This document shows, in pieces, positions 47,797 to 61,600 of a DNA stretch of 64,000 nucleotides. A program made the position numbers and the translations under genes. The notes beneath the pieces are model-generated. The model had not been told where the DNA came from and made no database searches. It saw only the letters and a list, made by a program, of their open reading frames with translations. The stretch is from Clavelina lepadiformis (taxonomy: Eukaryota > Chordata > Ascidiacea > Aplousobranchia > Clavelinidae): positions 16,802,001 through 16,866,000 of the forward strand of contig NC_135242.1 in NCBI RefSeq assembly GCF_947623445.1, read 5' to 3'. How positions within the stretch are numbered: the stretch's first letter is position 1; the number at the start of each line of letters is the position of its first letter.

Positions 47797-49689
47797 TTAA
47801 GGCTTGGGTACGGTCACCATAATTGGGTTGAAGCAAGTTTGTCCATTGTGGATTCCCAAGTACTGAATCACGGCGGGTGCGGGGGCAAGGACTGGTTCCG
47901 TTTTCGGCGCAATTCTAATCTGATTTCTAGACGAGTTAACCACGTTATGGTTTGTCGAGTTCGGTGACGAATTGATCTCGTTGGAATGAGAAAGTGGGTT
48001 AACAAGAGTAGGCGGAGTTGCCGGGGATTGCGTCAGAGTTATTTTCGTTGTCAGCTTGTTGATCTCCTTCTGCCAATTAGGAATCTTTCTGTTGCTGTTA
48101 TGGCGCTTCATATGTTTGGTCAGGTGATCACTCCGCATGAAACGTCGTTCGCAAACTGGGCAGGCGAAGCGCTTTTCGCCGGTATGCGTGCGCCGGTGAC
48201 GTGAAAGTTCATCAGACCGAGCAAAGCATTTTCCGCATCCATCCCACTGACATTTAAACGGTTTTTCTCCAGTGTGCGTACGGAGATGCGCCTTCAAATG
48301 ACTGCTTTTGAAGTATGTTTTCCCACATTGTTCATAATGACACACATGAGTACGCCGACGACCCAAGTCTGCAGCTGCCCTGGGCTGGGTTCTGTTTGAG
48401 GTAGAATAACTTGCAGGTAAGCCGATAGGCGTGGCAGGTACTATCGGCTGCAGTTTAGTATGAATCGATGTTGGACTGGCCGGTGGAGACAGGACTTCTA
48501 CGTGCTTCTTTTCCTCTGCGGGTTGGACGGCTGACGTCTGCTGGGGATTCACCATCAGAAGAACTGCACCCGGTGCCTGTTGTAGTGCTTGAACGTTACC
48601 CATGATAACGATAGGCATGGTTTGTATGTGGTTGTTTCCGGGAATAGGAAGGAATTGGGCGTTGCCATTTTGAGCAAGTTTCACTGGTTGAATGGCGGAA
48701 CTCGCCAGGCTTTTGTGCTGATCAATTGTAGGAAGCGAAAACTGTGGAAAAGGTTTGGGCTGAATTGGATGAAAAGTAGACGGATTTTCCTTCTCGTCTT
48801 CTGAGCAAGTGTGAGTTGCATCCGGATCGGACTCCATGTCGCTCGTTTCGAGTTTCTCATCCGCAGATACGTCTGTGGTGGTCTGGACTTCATTTGACAT
48901 GTTGCTCGGGCTATCTGAGGTATAACTGTGAGTTGGGGAGGCAGCAGGTGTGAGGTAAACTGGAGTGTTCAAACTAGGGCTCGCTGTATTGGACCTAACG
49001 TTGTCAATGGTAAGTGGGGAGTTGCCGCGGCTTACAGAGAAGCTCGGTATGTACCATGAAGGCGTCCACGCTTCTCTGCTATTGTGAGATTCGCTTTGAT
49101 TTTCTGTGCAGTCCGAATCGTGGCGACACCTCTTCGCGTCGCTATGCAAATTATCGCTGCTATGAGACCCTGAAAGTGTAGTCATCGCTCGTTTGTTCGA
49201 CATCGTGGTCATTGGTCGAGCGTTGGTAAGGTGGGTTACAGCTTGTTGTGTATCAACCGACGGTGGTGGGGTGTAAGGGGGCGTAATCATCTATAAAGGA
49301 AATAAAAACGTATGAGCTAAGTGACATCACCGTGTCCGATTTCACAATACTGTAGTAAAAGAAATAACAACCGGTCGTAAATGGAAGTATAGATTTCAGC
49401 TTACCATGCTATTTCCTTCCAACCCGTTTTCCTCCGTTGTTTGGTGACAACCATCAGAATCCGCAAAATAAATTTTTCTGTAATGCTTCGAACGTAACCT
49501 GGGCGGAAGCACTGGCTTTCTGGTGTTGTTAGTTGGAGAAGACGACAAGTTGCAAAGTTGGCGCATGGACAACAATGTGTCTGCCGCCTCACAGTCGCTA
49601 CATCCGCCGCAAGACGCACTGTTATGCCTTGACCGAGATTCACTATCTGAAGTTGTGACAGTGTGGCATTGATGTGTAAATGATTCCAT
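47797..49689 (-). CDS. Krueppel-like factor of the KLF10/11 (TIEG) type
   Basis: Zinc-finger transcription factor binding GC/CACCC boxes; KLF10/11 are TGF-beta-inducible repressors in vertebrates. Two coding exons on the minus strand, 49405-49689 and 47797-49290, give 592 residues. Three C2H2 fingers at residues 410-492 (48100-48348) have the KLF linkers TGEKPF and TGEKRF and the contact blocks [18 protein letters not shown] and [12 protein letters not shown]10/11 identity comes from the post-finger [13 protein letters not shown] (human KKLPNWQMEVSKL), an N-terminal EAADTLLSM resembling the Sin3-interaction helix, and TPPYTPPPS resembling LTPPYSPS. A C-terminal tail of about 100 residues extends beyond the fingers. 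The ATG at 49689 is 24 bases after an acceptor TTTTGTTGCAG ending at 49714. The longer frame to 49743 starts with GTG and was rejected. Confidence 0.92.
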
Positions 49690-49719
49690 CGTACCAGTTC
49701 GATGTAAGTTCGTCTGCAA

Positions 49720-52700
49720 CAAAAAATTTACTATTGATAACACAAAATTTACTATTGATTAGTGAAGCCTTAAAGAATTGACTAATTTCACCAACAAGGG
49801 CAGAACAACAGCATTCTGCCTTATGAAATACGTTATGTTAGTATTGGTCATTCTTGACTTCTAACAAAGGCACGCCCCGTGCCAATCATCCTATGAAAAA
49901 AGGATTTGGAAGGTTCTGAAAGAAACGTTGCGCCACACTAAAATGCACGATGTGATCACGCATCGAACACGCGCCTGATCAGCGTTCCAACGAATGGTTG
50001 TCTCATAACAAATAGACAAAAAACTGATGACGACAACAAGCCCACGCACTACAGCTGATCGCGTAAAATAAAGAGAATAAGGAGGGAGTAGGCGTAACCA
50101 CCACTTTTAAATATTTCTCAAGTTATGTAAGGCCTGCAATGAGCCCTGATTGGCGGTTCGCTTCAAATGTCTCACACCCACAACGAACGCTGAGTCCAGA
50201 CAAAAAATAAACGTAAAATTGACGTTTGCTCCTCTTTATGGCAAAAATCTACCAATAATGAAATGAACATTCGCCTTTCCGCTTTCGTTCCTGGGTCATG
50301 AAACCCAAAAAGCAAACGATCATGTATGCACAAATAAGAACAATATAACAAACAGAAAATATCTAAAAGAGTACGGTACTTCATTTATAACTTACGTAAC
50401 GGTTGAAATCTTACTCTGTTCCTTCAAAACGCTTGAACTACGCCTTACCAAACCACTTGAGCATTGCTAAACTAAGTAACTAAGGTAAGATCTGTGCATT
50501 TTTTGGTGATTAAGCTGTTTTAACTGGGCGACTTAGCTCAATGACAAAGAACTAATCGGACATCACCACATCGAACATTATAAACATTTTCTATATATAA
50601 AATTAGGAAAAGTTTGCAGAGCTCCTGCATCATCAATGTCAGGCAAAACGGACGGAGACAACGTGTGTAAATCAAAACTGACTAATTTCTACCGTTAAAG
50701 GTGGGCTGTGGGATATGTCGCGATTACGGTGTAACAGCGAGTAATTGTGATTACATATAAGAATACCAACTTAACACTTCTAATAACAACAAACAATCCA
50801 ATAACACTATCAGACATAACTAACAACATACGACACACAAACTTCAGCATTATCAATCAACAAAGCTCTATTACAAGCATATTGGCCTAAGTAACGAAAT
50901 ACTTCTACGTATTTACCTCAAATTCATCAGTAGAGTTTTCAGGTGATCCTGGCAACGATCTCATCGTGATGTCTATAATCCAAAGCTTTTCTTAAAACGA
51001 TCAAATACTCTACTAGCTCAAACAGTTGTTCTTTAACACTAATAGAACCTTCACTTGCAAACGTTAATTCAATGTGAATCGAGTGTCGAATTCTACCAAC
51101 AAAAACATGCGTTCCTGTGCTTGTAGTATGGGAGGGTTGAAAAGTTGACCAATCAGAGGGCAAGGTAGAAAAACGTCACCACGCTGAGACAAAAAATCAT
51201 GCTTCTGACGCGTGATATTTTGCCGGCAGTGCGTGCTAACCGGCGTGCTAGACAACTGACCCACGTGTGTTTTAGTGTTGTCTTGCAGTCACAATGATGA
51301 CGAAACGGCTTGAAAAATAGCTCCAATTGCGCGATAGAGCGCAATAGTAGGAAGTTAGGAACCTTTCTTTTTTACTGAGTATCTTTTATCGCTTTTTCTT
51401 GAGATAAATCTTTATGATGTCGTATCTAAAATAAAACTTCATTCTTTGTAAATAAATTAAATGTCAATGCAAGTGATGTATTGTACTGTATGAGTGTACG
51501 TGAACAACAGTTGTACTTTTTGCTTTATTTTGCTTAAACACAAAGACGGTTATCCTACAAGCGTTCTATATTGATTACGTTCAAAATCTTTTTAAAATGT
51601 AGCACTTCGCATTGTCAGTAAAATTAGTATTTCATGAATGGATTTATTGCAACCATGCGATTCAAAATGAGCGACATAGTTACTTGAACATTACACGTGA
51701 AGTGTAATACAGCGGGCAATTGGACATCGTGTCGCAAGGCACACGCTCCATATTAATAGGGAACGCTTTCTAGCTCCAAAGTCCATTACTGCTCGCGTGC
51801 CAGTTGCTAACGCCATTGCTAAGAAATAAACGCGATGTAGCGACAGTTTCGTAATCACGCTTATACCACGACGTACGCAGGCACAAGGCACGAAGGTTTA
51901 TTTACGGCAAACCAACGTGTCCCGAAGCAAGAAAATATAAGCCTTCAGCGAAGCTTTTGCTTTGTAAATTTTCCTAGAATGGGCTAAATTGTGACGGAGA
52001 ACTTCTGAAGTATTTTGGCTCACAGCATCCTCTGTCAACTGCCAGTCTCCTTTTATGCCATTTAACTTTAGTTTAACTATCATTTATATTTCCTGTCACG
52101 GTCGTGGTTCATCGAAGAGAGTAACTTGGTAGCCTTTGCTATGGACAAAGTATATAAATGTATTTTCACACTCTTCTTAGCCTATATTAGTTTTGTTCAT
52201 AACAAATGCATAACAACCGAGTACTGTGCTATATACTGTGCTATTACTTTAACGACGTGTCTGGGTATTACTACAAAGACATTACGTCGCAATAAACGCG
52301 AATTATGAACTCCATGCAGCGGTGGCATATTTTCAACAGCATTATTAGGGTTGATGTTGTTAACACCAACTCGCGTTAGCTGATTTCGATGCTTGAAAGC
52401 AGTAAACAGTTTGACCAGTGTTGTAATCTTTTATTCAATGCGATAACTTACATCGTTGCAATAAACAATCGAGTAGAACAGACCAATAATAGCAACTCTG
52501 TTGACGTGTAAAAGTATGGGTTTGCTTGATTACTCACAGGGCATACGTCAACGCAGATTGAGTTCAAGTTACGTCTCGAAAAATTACCGGTTATTCGCAA
52601 TTTCGTGTTATCCTGCTTTACTTATGTATTATGTTTTACTGTACATCACAGATGGCGGAAACAAAGCTATAATTTGTTTATTGCAGTATTGCCCTTTCAA

Positions 52701-55700
52701 CTTCATCCATTCTGTTAATATGATTTTATTCATTCTATTAAATTTAACGTATTTCATGGTTAGTCGTTGTGTGAAACAAACCTCATTGACATATAAAACA
52801 AGGGTGTACTCTAGTATGGGCTTTTGAAAATCACATTCTCATTTGAATGACGTATATGAAGGCGACTTTTGTCGTGTCTGACAGGGCTTTTATTCTAAAA
52901 TAGTAAAATAGGGAATACGGAAACATCTAATACGTATCCTTTTGGCTTTATGTTTCTCTGGTTTAAACTTTGAATTCTTGTGATTGTAGGCCTATACTTG
53001 ACAACTGCAGTAAAGGAGTGATGTAATAACTTCAATCAGCTTCATTCTATACCTTTCAGAAAACTGTTGGTATTGGTAATAATAGATTACGTCATGTGGT
53101 GTGTCTTCACCAGCGTCTTTTAAACTGCTCAAACTCACAAGATTCTCAACAGTAGATACGCCTACAGTCATCTTTTAGAAAAACCTTTTTATAAAAATAC
53201 AGGCTATGGTATAGCCTCTTCCAAAAAATGACAAATACAATGACAACGTACTTGGTAAAAGTTGAAGAATTTTTTTATTTATTACGTTTTTGTGCAGTTT
53301 TCAAACGAGGTTTAAACTGCTGGTTTTTGTTTAAAAATTCTTTGCAGTACGTGTAACGAACTTTATCTTTCTACAAGTGTGGAATACTATCAGTCACCAT
53401 CGCAACCGATTATTCTCGTATATGTTTAACATTTGTATGTCGCAAACAATAATTAATCCAATGACTCTAATAAAGAATAAAAACATAGCGATTTTATTGC
53501 TTCATAAAAAAATCGTCACCTAAAAAAAACGCATATAATGATTTACACAGCGCATTGTCGCCCACACCATGTAGGACCGGAGGTTGATCTTCACCTGGGC
53601 TACCTGTAATCGGTAATTAAGGGTCACGAAAACATGACGTAAATCTTGTCATCATAGCAAGAGCTTTACGCTACTTGGTAAGGTGTAAATGCAAACCGTG
53701 CAAAACAAAAGCAACAACAACGCAATGAATGAATATACCGGGTGCGTGGTTTACAAACATAACTAATATCTGCAAATTGCAAATATACAGCAGTAGGCTA
53801 TATTCTATAGTTATACAATACAAATGTACAAACTTTTAGAGAACATGCATCAACCTTCTACCAGCATAAAACGTTTGACCGTACCTATTATATACAGGCC
53901 TATATCGATAAATGTATCATATATACCCTACACTACTACAGTATAACAACAAGTAACTTACAATCACCTTAGCAGAAGTGATATATTAGTTGTATTACCG
54001 CACGCTACAAAATAAACCAAAGACTCAAAGTGTGAGATAAGATTTCTGTGACATTAGCACTAACTTTTGGTGATTTTCTTGAGTTTAAACTTGACTGATG
54101 TATTGAACTTTGCCCTCTTTATAGAGACCTTTGCTAATAATAGTAAATGCAGTTTTGATAATTATTTGAGAAACACTGCATGTGCAAGAAACTTTTACTA
54201 CAATAATTTTGTCAAAACTTGAAAGTTCAACAGGTTTTACCCAGCGTACAATCTCACAAAAGCGACTGTAATGAAGGTAGAGTAATGTGTAATTTTGGAT
54301 TAATTGAAACGCGTTATATTGTGAATTGGTGCTATTCTTTACCATTTGATTTGTGGAACTTGGTTGAATTCATTTACTGACCAATTAGCAACTGCTTTTT
54401 TCTGTTACGTGTATCAGTACAACTGTCGTGAAAGCAGCTGCTAGTAGTCCGGGCGCCCATATGTTTTTCATCAAAGGAATAAGATAAACACGGGAACAAA
54501 ATGAAAAGTACTAAAATAGACCATCATCGGATTAAATAACCGCGTAGTTATTATTTATAAAGCATGGAAAGAAGACTAGAACTAATGATAGAATTATTGC
54601 CATTTGATGCCATTTGAACTTATTCTGGTGATTATATTACTTTGTTACAGGTAAAAACGCGTCCCAGTATTTAGACGCGTCCTGTAATAACCTCCCCTTT
54701 CTGAGTCATCTATATTTAAGCGTTTTGACTGGTTGCTATTAAGGGGGCGTGTTGTCGGGTGTTGCTATTGTTAAAGTAAAAGTAAGTATTTTTGCTGAAA
54801 AAATATCACCCAGGAGTTAAACGGATACCAAACAAAACGTTTAAAGAGGTTGTAGGGGTAGCTTGGCTCTACAAATAAACAAATTAGTGCAATAACGCCT
54901 ACCAAGCGTTAGGTTAGAGTTAGACAAACGTCATTGCTTCTTATGAGTCTTTATTGGTTCTCTTTGATTCAATGCGACATGTTGGCTGTCAATAACAGGA
55001 AGCAGCTGCGTAACGGCTTTATTTCCATCCTTTAGCGTTTAAACGATGTAGTAGCAGTATCGGCTGTATCTGTTATATAATGATGTAATCAGACCCTTCA
55101 ACATTATGGGCTCGGAAAATTGAATTATTAATATATAAATCGAGAGTAAATCAACTTAGAAAAATTAAAATTGACACTAAACGCAAAAAGAAATTTATGA
55201 TATAAAAGGCGATGGCGATAATGACGAAACAATAGGTGTCACAACATAAGCACTCACAGTAGGCTATCTGAACAGTTACACTTGCCAAACGAACACACCC
55301 ACATTATCGAGCTCTTTATTGGACGCGATGGTTGCTCACAAAAGAAAGTACCAAGTGAACTATTGCACCGTAACGTCCCAGTCTTTCCATTCATTTCAAA
55401 ATAGATACCGTACAAAAGAAACGGTTACGAGACATCAATAACCATTTGCTACGACTAGACATATTCAATCATGGTATAAATTAAACCTAAATGGTGCCTT
55501 ATGTATTCAAGCATAGCCCCTTCAGCAGTAAATTGTTGGGAAATGTTGTTTGAAAATTCCATGGCAGCTGTTTTCAAACTTTCAGCGGAACGCAATTTTA
55601 CAGCCCTGGTTAACCACAGGTATGCTTTGCATTTTGTTATGCATCTCTGGAATTTAATGCTGTAAAGAATGTGATGAGTTATAGTGCCTCAGGGTTTATA

Positions 55701-58645
55701 AAAGTTGTTTGCATAATGACTTATTGTATTATTTATTTTTCGTCATAATCTGTGTGGGAACGAAAAAAATGCTAAACATTATAGCATACGAAAATAACAA
55801 TTTATATTGTATCAATGTTTGTCGTTGATGTCACGTACAATGCATAAACGACTCGTGATTAAAAAATAAACAAATTTCACGATAACGAACGATGCTCATT
55901 GGGATCGCTATAATGTACAATAATGTGTATAATTTTAATCCCGCCACGACTGCCCTGATTCAACTGATTTATCTTTAAATGTCGTGCACCAGTTTGGTGT
56001 TTTTGTTACCAGACAAGCGACAGGTTTCAGATTCAAACAAGCAATACCAGCACGGCTTTACGTTATAAGGAGGCGTTCCGCCCCTTTCCGATTAATTCTG
56101 ATTGGACCATTTTTAACTAACATCCGGATACCATTGGCGCAACTCACGAACATTTTACATTGTTAAGAAAAACTGAGCCATTTGCGACCCTTGAAATCAA
56201 ATGTCGTCACTCCACAGGGTTATGTAATATTGATCTCACCGGCTACATAGTTCTTTTTTAACAAACGGCAAGTTTGAAGCGGCCGACGGAAAATACGCCT
56301 GTCATAAACAACAGACCGAGTTACGTAAGGTTTCAACAATGACGAAAATCACATTTAGTGACCGGTGTTGGGCGGCAAGACAACTTTCCTATTTCCTCCA
56401 ACGTCATTTGATATCGCAAGAGCGGCAAAACCTTTGTTCAGATTAAGTATTTCTTTCATTTCACCTACGGTAGTTCGAAAATACGAAAATATCCACCACG
56501 TGTTAAATATCTTTGAAATACGTAGCCTAATTGCATATAACTTTCGTAAGATAATAAGGAGAAAATAGCTGGGCCTGGTGGTCACTGGTCGCTTTATGCG
56601 CGTAATTTCGTGCTTGATGACTGGTAAAAAAGAAGAGTAAAGCTATAAGTGTATTCATAACGCTTCCATGACAACCGAACACATCCATTACGCAGTTTAA
56701 GCCTAATAAAACTTACCAAGAACCACGATAAGGTCATGGTCTTGTTAAGCGTCATTTGCTTGAAAAGTGATAGCGTTGCCGATGAGCCAAAGCGATATCG
56801 TTTTTTATCCTTGCTTTAAATTTTGTTATTTAATAGTGTCTGCTGGTGTTTCATTTTACTTGGACTTCATTTCCTTCCAAGTTTTTCTTTTTCCAAGGTT
56901 ATTGGTGCGTCATCCACACCAATCACGGTGAGAGAATCCAATCAAGCAAAGTTTGTAAGGATTCTCAACAACGTCATTCTGAGATTAATGATCTGATCTG
57001 GATTCATCATTTTTGCTCTATGTTCTTCTTCATTTTCGAACTGATTTGTTCCCGGGCATGTTCTTCCAACGGCTCAGTGTGTGTGTGTTTTTTTTAGTTC
57101 TTATGTTAGTGTAACAATTCGCTTTATTATCTTTTATTGGACATCTGAGGCGTATAAGTTCCCAATATCTGGTTTCTGACATGTGTAATCCAATGAGTTT
57201 AGTGCACCAGAGCCACGGAAACGGAATTCCAATCCTTCGGATGGGGTTTCCTTTCACCATCCAGCTGCACTAATCTTAATCAACTCATTATTTGTTGTTG
57301 TTACCATGTTACTGATGCGTATTTCTGCTATCAGCTTTTAATTACCACATTGCATCAATGACCAAATTTAATTGTAACACTTTTTTTCATTTTTTGATTG
57401 TCATTTGCACGTTGGGTTTAGTGGACTTGCTAACCACTGATCGTTTTTATCTTGTGTTAACATCATTCTTGCACGTTTTATGCCCTTGGGCTTTGCTGCT
57501 TTTTCCCGTCATTGTCTGCCAGCTGAGCTGTGATGTTTCTACGTTATAATGGTTGGCATTTTATTTTTCGTTCCCCCACTGACGATGAAGAAAAATAAAC
57601 GATACGATATAATACGTGTATGTACGATGTACACGCTCTTTCCGTTGCTAATGCCCACGTAGCTTTAAGTAACAAGTAGCTTGAGTAGCGTTTTGGACTC
57701 AGTCATTTTCCTTTATCCTACACATACTAACATAAAATCCAGCCCACTATTAAAGTCATGTCGTACGAACTTCAAATGTACTGTAGTGGACATCAAGTTA
57801 CAGTGACCGTACTGCACGAGGTAAGAGGTCTATTCACCAAACAATAAACGTGCTGCGCAGCTGCCTGAAATGGCTATTTACAGCTCGGGTAACAACCTAT
57901 TTGGCGGAAATAATTAAGGTTTTATAAACAGTCAAGCAGACAACAAATGCCTCCATGCCCCAAAACTACAAGTTGACGATAATTCTGATTTGTTCCAATT
58001 GGTTTGAGAACATAATATTGATTAAGTTGAATTGATTGCACTGAGTTGTTATGATTCTTGTTACGACGCTCGGTTTAAACCTGCATTTTAAGATTAAGAT
58101 AGGACCATATACGCTTAAAATAACCAATAGCCACCCAAGTCAAAGATTACTTTGTATATGGAAAAGTTTTAATTAACTGCTGCAAAAATTCGTAAATGTA
58201 TTACTGCACAATTCTTTCGAGATTTACAACCAACAGCAGTCAGATTCCGATCACATGCTTAGCAGGTGACTCAACATAATCAAAGCAACGTACATGCGCT
58301 GATCATGCTTTTATCACGGACCAAGCACAGTGCACAGCAGACTATTTATTTATTTTTGAACCGTTGTATTAGATTTAAGGCACGCGTATTAACATGGTAT
58401 GACACTAAACACAGCTAACAGGAAGCTTTACTTGATACTTCTTTATGATACCATTTTGAACCTAGTACAGTACACTAGCATATTTGGTGAAGGAGGCACT
58501 GGGCCATGAACCCCATCGCGACACCAATTTTTGGAGCCATAGGCATTTTCACGTCTTCCGTCTTTTTCGTTTATGACATTTTTTGTTTGTGACTCCTTGC
58601 CTAATCGTTACCGTTGCAATATCAATTAAAAGATTATAAACTTAT
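49720..58645. other. Gene-poor region upstream of the KLF gene
   Basis: About 9 kb with only short frames lacking recognisable domains (for example 50172-50384, 51691-52083 on the minus strand, 52501-52827, 54085-54345). GC-box and CCAAT-like sequence lies at about 56065-56110 (GGAGGCGTTCCGCCCC, then ATTGG). ACGCGTCC is directly repeated at 54657-54690. Regulatory DNA of the KLF gene is a reasonable expectation for such a stretch, but no element is demonstrated. Confidence 0.35.
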
Positions 58646-58656
58646 AACATGTAAAG

Positions 58657-59008
58657 CAGTATTTCCCAAACTATGTGTCACGACCCAAATAAGGGTCGCG
58701 AAGGAACAAAAATGGGTCGCGCCGATACCATGCAAATCTGTGTTTGTATTAAAATACATTGTTTCACAGTGAATGGGCCACATTACCACTGATTGTCTGT
58801 GTGTGTCTGTGGCGTGTAGGTGCTTGAAAAAATACTGAAAGAGTACGGTAGATTGCTTACATGTAAAACGAACTTAGCAACTTACTGCAAAAAAAATCTG
58901 TACAATTATTCACTTTTCGTGTTAAAATACGCTGTTCGAGGCTTGGTACGCGAGATGTTCACCAAACTCAGTTTTGTGAAGGCGCTCAAAAAAGTTTGGG
59001 AACCGCTG
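58657..59008. mobile_element. hAT-type MITE with near-perfect TSD
   Basis: The left terminus is CAGTATTTCCCAAACTATG and the reverse complement of the right terminus is CAGCGGTTCCCAAACTTTT. Flanks ATGTAAAG (58649-58656) and TTGTAAAG (59009-59016) match at 7 of 8 positions. GGGTCGCG repeats near the left end are typical of hAT-derived elements in many animals. 352 bp. The open frame at 58820-59014 lies inside and may be a remnant, but no transposase motif is seen. Confidence 0.85.
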
Positions 59009-59019
59009 TTGTAAAGCAA

Positions 59020-61395
59020 TGAGGATAGTCGGCAATTAATATAATGGGCATTTAGTTTTCTTTCTTGTCATCAACTGATTACCTTTGGTTTATATTATAG
59101 TATTGAGAAAAACTTTCGTGGCTTACTTTCAACAAAATAAGGCGCAAACTTGGCATATCCATATTTTCCAAGATAGATATTGAGAAGAAATATGTTACAA
59201 AACACATTATGACGTGAGTATGTTCCTCTACGCAAAACAAACTTTGTTTATCAGAAAACTTGACTCATCTTTTATAGATATGACTGTTTACTTGTCTACT
59301 ACGCAGTATACTGTAGACTGTAGTTCACCAATAGAGGGGATAACGAGCTGTCAAAACAAAAACGTTAAGGACACCAGGGGCGTTGAGGATTGTGTTGAGG
59401 AGGGTCAAAATAAAACAAAATGGTCATGGTGCATAGTAATTATAGTAAACCAGGGTTATTTCCGATTACATGTAGCAAAAAAATGCGATAAATGGTTAGA
59501 AATAGTAAAAACACCATTAGGCTATGCCTCTGTAGATACACTAGTGTTACTCGTAGGTACACAAGTAATCCCAAAACATATAACGTTAATTCCTCAATGA
59601 TTGTAAAGCGATACGGTGCAACAAAATCGTTATAACATATAACATAATCGGGTTTAAAAACTTTACGCCTTAAATTGCCAGCCTTTTTACCGGTTTGCTT
59701 AAATAAAACAAGCAGGTTTGCATTTTCTTGCAGTCTTTGATTAGATTACGTTAATACATAAAAAAATACATGCAAAAATAATGTATTGTAATCAGTGACA
59801 GTTATTTGAAATGTGGAAAAGTAAGTAGGCTAGTGTTTGAGATTTAAGTTGCTCCCAAACATTTTTAACAAACACTGGGATAAATCATTATAATTATCAT
59901 CTTTCAGCACAGATCACTTAAGATGTCACCATATGGAATCAACAAAATCTAACGTAGCCTATTTGTTATTACACTTTTTTTCGGCTATATTCTGGTATGC
60001 ACTGTAGACTGCTGAGTAAATCCACATGTCAACATGCATTCCACCGCGTTAGTTGTAGATGGTTGTGGTCTAACCTTGGGGAAGAAAGGGATTTTATGAC
60101 ATTTATTTCCCGTAAATAATATCGAAAAAAAAATTGAGACATCTTTAAGTAGTTTTTGAGGCTTAAAAGTGTAAAATTTTTGAGTCAAGCCTATCTTTTG
60201 AGAAATGGATAAACAAGAAAGTTTCTATTACAGATGGGAGATGTCAAAAAGTTATTGCCCTCTTCCCTCAACATAATATTAAGTACACAACTACCAAAGC
60301 AGGAAAAAATTAATGCAATCTTGTGCATGAAATTGTTTTTCGAGTTTTTGTCATTTATTTTTCATCATTGTTTGTAGGGAGCAACAAATGAACTGCTAAC
60401 CAAGATAAAGGGAAGATAACAAAAACAGCCTCGAATATCCAAAATCACCCAAAAGTAAAAACATTAAACCTAACCATAGGACTGATTTTAAACGTGATTA
60501 CAACGTCTACTATCATGAAAAAACATGTCCTGCTCTGCTAATCTTTGTAACTATGTTATAGCATGAGTTAGCGAGTTATATACGTAAATATTTAAATCGG
60601 TTGCTGTCTCACCAAAGTCATCATATACTTAAGTAGTTTAAGAAATATAGTTTTTAAAATTAACAGAATATACCGACAGGCAAAAATTAATAACCAAAAA
60701 ATTAGTGTTTTTTGTTTATATCTTATTGCACAAATTTTATAAAAAATCAGCAGGAGTAATAAGTAACTTCCCGTTCCAGAATGCTGGAAGAATATATGAT
60801 GTTGATCTTTCATGCAAATATTTTGTTGTGGCGGGCATTCGAAAGGGAAACACTTCAATGCACAGCTTCAATGCAATCACTCAGTGGAATGAATGGCAAC
60901 AAAATCATGACCAGCATATAAGATGAAAGAAATAATATAAGTTGAGGCTAACCGAAAAAAGCTTGCCCGGCCTGAGCAGACTAAAAATGAAATAATTCCG
61001 CATATTACAGTTATTAAGTTATATAATAACTTAATAAGAGGTGCCAATTTCTGGAATGCATTATCAAAAAAGTTAAAAAAAAAAACAAATTACACAAATG
61101 CTTCTCTAAACATTTGAGGTCTGAATTGCTGCAGGGTAAGTGCATGTTTAGGTAAATGTTCTTGTAACATTTGTTTGATGAATTTATTTTTTTCCATTTA
61201 TTATTGTAATATTTAGCCTAGCCTATTTTTTTGCACATATAGGAAAGCTTTTTATGTTTGATTTGTCATAAAGTCTGGGGCGGCAGACTTTAAAGACAAC
61301 AAGGTCTTTCGCCGCTCCACGCCAAGCGACAGTTAATTTCTATAATTTATTTATTATTCGTTTGGCGAAATAGATTCTCTCTCCCTCTTATAGCT
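59020..61395. other. Intergenic, no recognised gene
   Basis: One longer frame (59214-59600, first ATG at 59220, about 126 residues) contains several Cys and Trp residues but matches no family I recognise. The remaining frames are short and AT-driven. Confidence 0.3.
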
Positions 61396-61399
61396 AATT

Positions 61400-61600
61400 T
61401 GGGTTTAGTATACAAGTGCACAACCAAATGATGTCGACTACTTCCTTGCACACAGGTATTTTGTTTCTGCACAACCGAGGTCTTGGCGAAAACTGCCATA
61501 CTCTGCAGTCCGGGTAACGCAGACGGGGTTGTAACCAAGTCATTTTTTCTGACTCGAGGCAGTTTAAGTTGTGACTCGAGTCAAGCCAATAGTCAACGCC
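61400..61600. repeat. Nested fragments of dispersed repeats
   Basis: 61404-61435 (TTTAGTATACAAGTGCACAA, then CCAAATGATGTC) resembles the MITE family at 17305 and 36814, and the window's last 40 bases. 61486-61505 carries the dispersed TGCCATACTCTGCAGT motif. 61527-61590 is an inverted fragment of the TTGACTCGAGTC element (GTTGTAACCAAGTCATTTTT end). Confidence 0.5.

Noticed and set aside
47986..48804. Open frames on plus and alternative minus frames over the KLF exon
   Set aside because: Shadows of the long KLF frame, with no domains of their own.
49690..49743. Upstream extension of the KLF first exon
   Set aside because: It starts with GTG and crosses an acceptor with a good pyrimidine tract.
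59220..59600. Cys-containing frame of about 126 codons as a secreted peptide gene
   Set aside because: No signal peptide, splice context or family match; the length is attainable by chance in this region.
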